Assembly (NCBI RefSeq): GCF_020172685.1
Contig: NZ_CP083986.1
Coordinates: forward strand, 4,234,158 to 4,298,157
DNA from: [Mycobacterium] nativiensis
Lineage (GTDB): Bacteria; Actinomycetota; Actinomycetes; Mycobacteriales; Mycobacteriaceae
DNA length: 64,000 nt
Direction of reading: 5' to 3'
In this document: one piece after another, positions 61,847 through 64,000 of the stretch
How positions within the stretch are numbered: position 1 is the stretch's first letter
Layout: the number at the start of each line of letters is the position of its first letter
Notes under the pieces: generated by a model
Databases searched by the model: none
The model's input: only the letters and a program-made list of their open reading frames with translations
What the model was told of the DNA's origin: nothing
Made by a program: the position numbers and the translations under genes

Positions 61847-63090
61847 GATCCTTCCCCGTAGGGCGTATACGGGTAGTCGGTCAACGCAATCCAGCCTTCC
61901 TCGGTGACGACCACCACTTCTTCGCCGCGGTAGCCGCCGGTGCCGTCCTCCCACACCACCGGCTCGAGCACCAGCACCATCCCGGGCTCGAAGGCGAAGT
62001 TGTTGTCGAACTCGTCGCCCAGATCGGTGCCGATCATCGGCATCTCCGCGGCGTTCACCCCGATGCCGTGGCCGAGGTAGAAGTGCGGCAGCCAGGGCCG
62101 GGTTCCACCGTTGGCCGCGATCGCCGCCCGGGCCAGGTCACCGGAGGTCACTCCGGCCCGCAGCACCCCGCGCACGGCGTCGAGGATCTCCCGCCACCGC
62201 CGGTACTGCGCCTGCTGCCGGGGATTCGGGTCGGCCCCGACCACCCAGGTGCGGCCGAAGTCCGAGCAGTAGCCCCCGTAGGTGATCGAGACGTCGGTCC
62301 ACAGCACGTCACCGGCCTTCAGTTCGCGCTCGGTGGACAGCAGCGGCAGTGCCAGATCGCCGTGGGTTGTCCAGACCCCGGATTCGCGGGTGTCGGGCAT
62401 GACCTGCCAGATCGGTTCCAGCATGCTGGCGCTGGCACCCAATTCGAAGGCGTGCCGCAGGAATTGGGCCGACAGGTCGATCTGGCGGATGCCCGGCGCC
62501 AATGCGGCCTGCACGTCAACCATGGCCTCGTCGGTGATCCGGCAGGCGGTGCGGATGCAGGCCAGCTCGTCGACGGTTTTGATCATCTTGGCGGCGCTGA
62601 CGACCTGGGACGCATCCACCGGCCGGCCGGCCGGAAAGAGCCGATCGGAGGCGCGGCGCATCGCCCCGGTGCACTCGTCGATCCCGATCACCGCGTTGCC
62701 GGGGATCAGGCCGGCCAGCACTCGCGCGAAATGCTCGACCCCTTCGTCGAATTCGAGGTACACCGGGCCGTGCAGATGGTCTCCGGGCAGGTCGGACTCG
62801 CCGGATGCACCCTCCCGGAACGGCAGGAACAGGTGCGGCCACTCATCGCCGGCGAGCACGATCGCCACTGGACGTTCGACGTGCGACAGCCCGGCATCGC
62901 CGAGCCGCCAGCTGGTTCCGGTGGCGTAGGTGACGGCGTTGTTTCCCAGCAGGATCAGCGCGTCGACGCCGCGGTCGGCCATCGCCGCCCGCAGTCGCGC
63001 CCCGGTCTCCCGGCGCAGCCGGGCCCGGTCCGGGACCTCGGGTATCTCGATCCCGCCGGTGGTTGCCGATAGTGATGTGGGCGCGCTCAT
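61843..63090 (-). CDS. M24-family metallohydrolase (creatinase/Xaa-Pro peptidase fold)
   Basis: 415 aa. The dinuclear metal site is complete: Asp in WTDVSITYGG and CSDFGRT, His in YLGHGIGVNAAE, Glu in LVLEPVVW and GYRGEEVVVV. The N-terminal creatinase domain begins near residue 30 (LILLGNNAVTYATGT). The family includes prolidases, creatinase and the DMSP lyase DddP, so C-N or C-S cleavage is possible. ATG 63090 overlaps the amidohydrolase stop by one base; the longer upstream frame is antisense-like and Arg-rich. Confidence 0.87.
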   Translation of the reverse strand: MSAPTSLSATTGGIEIPEVPDRARLRRETGARLRAAMADRGVDALILLGNNAVTYATGTSWRLGDAGLSHVERPVAIVLAGDEWPHLFLPFREGASGESDLPGDHLHGPVYLEFDEGVEHFARVLAGLIPGNAVIGIDECTGAMRRASDRLFPAGRPVDASQVVSAAKMIKTVDELACIRTACRITDEAMVDVQAALAPGIRQIDLSAQFLRHAFELGASASMLEPIWQVMPDTRESGVWTTHGDLALPLLSTERELKAGDVLWTDVSITYGGYCSDFGRTWVVGADPNPRQQAQYRRWREILDAVRGVLRAGVTSGDLARAAIAANGGTRPWLPHFYLGHGIGVNAAEMPMIGTDLGDEFDNNFAFEPGMVLVLEPVVWEDGTGGYRGEEVVVVTEEGWIALTDYPYTPYGEGS

Positions 63091-64000
63091 CACAACCCCA
63101 GGAAGGTTTTGACGTTGCCGCTGACCACCTTCGCCGCGTCCTGCGGTCCGAGCGCTGCCACGACGTTGGCCAGTGATTTCTCCGAGTAGCCGAAGGTGCT
63201 CTCGTTGTGCGGGTAGTCCGACGACCACATCACCTTGTCCACCCCGATCTGGTCGATCAGCCGCAGGCCGAGCGGGTCGACCATGAACGACGCGCTCATG
63301 TGGGTGTCCCAGTAGTGCCGGATGTCGTGCTGCAGCTGGTGGGTGAACATGTGCTGGTAGGACGCGAGCAGATGTTCGGCGTCCTGCAAGGCCGTAGGCA
63401 CCCAGGCGATCCCACCTTCGAACCAGCCGACCCGCAGTCCCGGATGACGGTCCAGGATGCCGGAGAAGATGTATTTGGCGAACTGCTCGCGGAACGAGTC
63501 GACATTGACCATCATGCCCACCACGACACTGTTGACCTCGCACGGCGTCTTCGGCGGGGTTTCACCGATGTGGTGGGTGATCGGCAGCCCGGCCTGCTCG
63601 ATCTCATCCCACACCGGATCCATCACCCGGGCACCGAAGTCGATGATGTTGCCGTCGTCATCCTTGCCGGGGTTCAGCGGCAGCAGGAACGTCTTGAGCC
63701 CCAAGGACTTCAGCTCTTCCAGGGTGCGCCTGGTGCCGGCGGGGTCCCACCAGTTGATGAGACCCACCCCGTAGAAGTGGCCGTTCGACCGCTCCTGCAG
63801 CTCGGCCATGTACTCGTTGTAGATGCGGAAGACCCGCTCCCGCAGCTCCTTGTCGGGGAAGTGGAACAGTGCCAGCACCGCGTTGGGGAAGGCCAGTTCC
63901 CTGTCCACGCCGTCGGTGGCCAGCTCGGCGATGCGGGCCTCGATGTTGCTGCTGGCGGCGCCGGCCAGGTCGTCGTACTGCATGAGTACCGCCGAGAAGT
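63090..64000 (-). CDS. Amidohydrolase-2 (ACMSD-like) family protein, 5' end outside window
   Basis: At least 303 residues. Motifs: His in LPITHHIGETPP, GWFEGGIAWVP, and the active-site Asp in WSSDYPHNES. The N-terminal HxH metal motif is missing and the frame stays open across the window edge upstream of the internal ATG at 63983, so the true start lies beyond 64000. Relatives act as decarboxylases or hydratases on carboxylic acids. It is the first visible gene of the operon with M24, crotonase and CoA-transferase. Confidence 0.85.
   Translation of the reverse strand, partial: FSAVLMQYDDLAGAASSNIEARIAELATDGVDRELAFPNAVLALFHFPDKELRERVFRIYNEYMAELQERSNGHFYGVGLINWWDPAGTRRTLEELKSLGLKTFLLPLNPGKDDDGNIIDFGARVMDPVWDEIEQAGLPITHHIGETPPKTPCEVNSVVVGMMVNVDSFREQFAKYIFSGILDRHPGLRVGWFEGGIAWVPTALQDAEHLLASYQHMFTHQLQHDIRHYWDTHMSASFMVDPLGLRLIDQIGVDKVMWSSDYPHNESTFGYSEKSLANVVAALGPQDAAKVVSGNVKTFLGL

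Noticed and set aside
1..64000. CRISPR arrays, tRNA/rRNA genes, intact insertion sequences, prophage genes
   Set aside because: Nothing of these kinds was seen on either strand; the only clear tandem repeat is the 42-bp one in the amidohydrolase gene.

Overview
The window reads as a high-GC mycobacterial chromosome segment (Mycobacterium/Mycolicibacterium type). The main evidence is a complete YrbEAB-MceABCDE run, an MPT51-like secreted antigen-85 relative, a WS/DGAT-type acyltransferase, a glycerolipid acyltransferase pair resembling M. tuberculosis Rv2482c/Rv2483c, and an adjacent enoyl-CoA hydratase pair resembling echA9/echA8. Coding density is high and many neighbours overlap by 4 bp (ATGA or GTGA). 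I see no rRNA, tRNA, CRISPR array or intact insertion sequence.

Layout. (1) 1-10090: an mce operon on the minus strand, preceded by an acyl-CoA ligase gene and a divergent GntR gene; this order resembles the mce1 locus. (2) 10276-18693: a plus-strand meta-cleavage operon (ACMSD-type amidohydrolase, LigB-type extradiol dioxygenase, C-C hydrolase, Rieske dioxygenase alpha and beta, dihydrodiol dehydrogenase, hydratase, acylating acetaldehyde dehydrogenase, aldolase). It ends in a frameshifted SnoaL-like gene and is followed by the echA9/echA8-like pair. (3) 21160-43366: a large CoA-thioester catabolic region with two acyl-CoA ligases, two acyl-CoA dehydrogenases, several crotonases including a BadI-like ring hydrolase, PECR-like and DECR1-like SDRs, MaoC, a SCOT-type CoA-transferase, a MenB-like gene behind two LuxR/GAF regulators, and a FadR-type GntR regulator. 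(4) 43471-50567: probable core lipid genes (PlsB2-like, HAD-PlsC fusion, WS/DGAT) with an alcohol dehydrogenase and a hydrolase. (5) 50680-55923: a CYP108-like P450, aldehyde dehydrogenase, PDR-type reductase, VanA-type Rieske oxygenase and a small unknown. (6) 55961-57270: an MPT51-like gene and an unknown ORF. (7) 57361-64000: a minus-strand operon of amidohydrolase, two M24 paralogues, an atypical crotonase and a two-domain CaiB CoA-transferase; I do not recognise its pathway.

How the parts may work together. A palindrome close to TGGTCNGACCA, the known FadR-type operator core, occurs in at least seven intergenic places. It lies before both ligase operons, the SDR at 26140, the BadI operon, the GntR gene itself, and on both sides of the LuxR/oxidoreductase divergence. 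I infer one FadR-like regulon for activation, beta-oxidation and ring opening of an alicyclic carboxylic acid. A CYP108-like hydroxylase with alcohol and aldehyde dehydrogenases could make such acids from monoterpenes, and the meta-cleavage operon has the activities needed for an aromatic counterpart such as p-cumate. The joint terpenoid/p-cymene reading is inference; substrates cannot be read directly from sequence.
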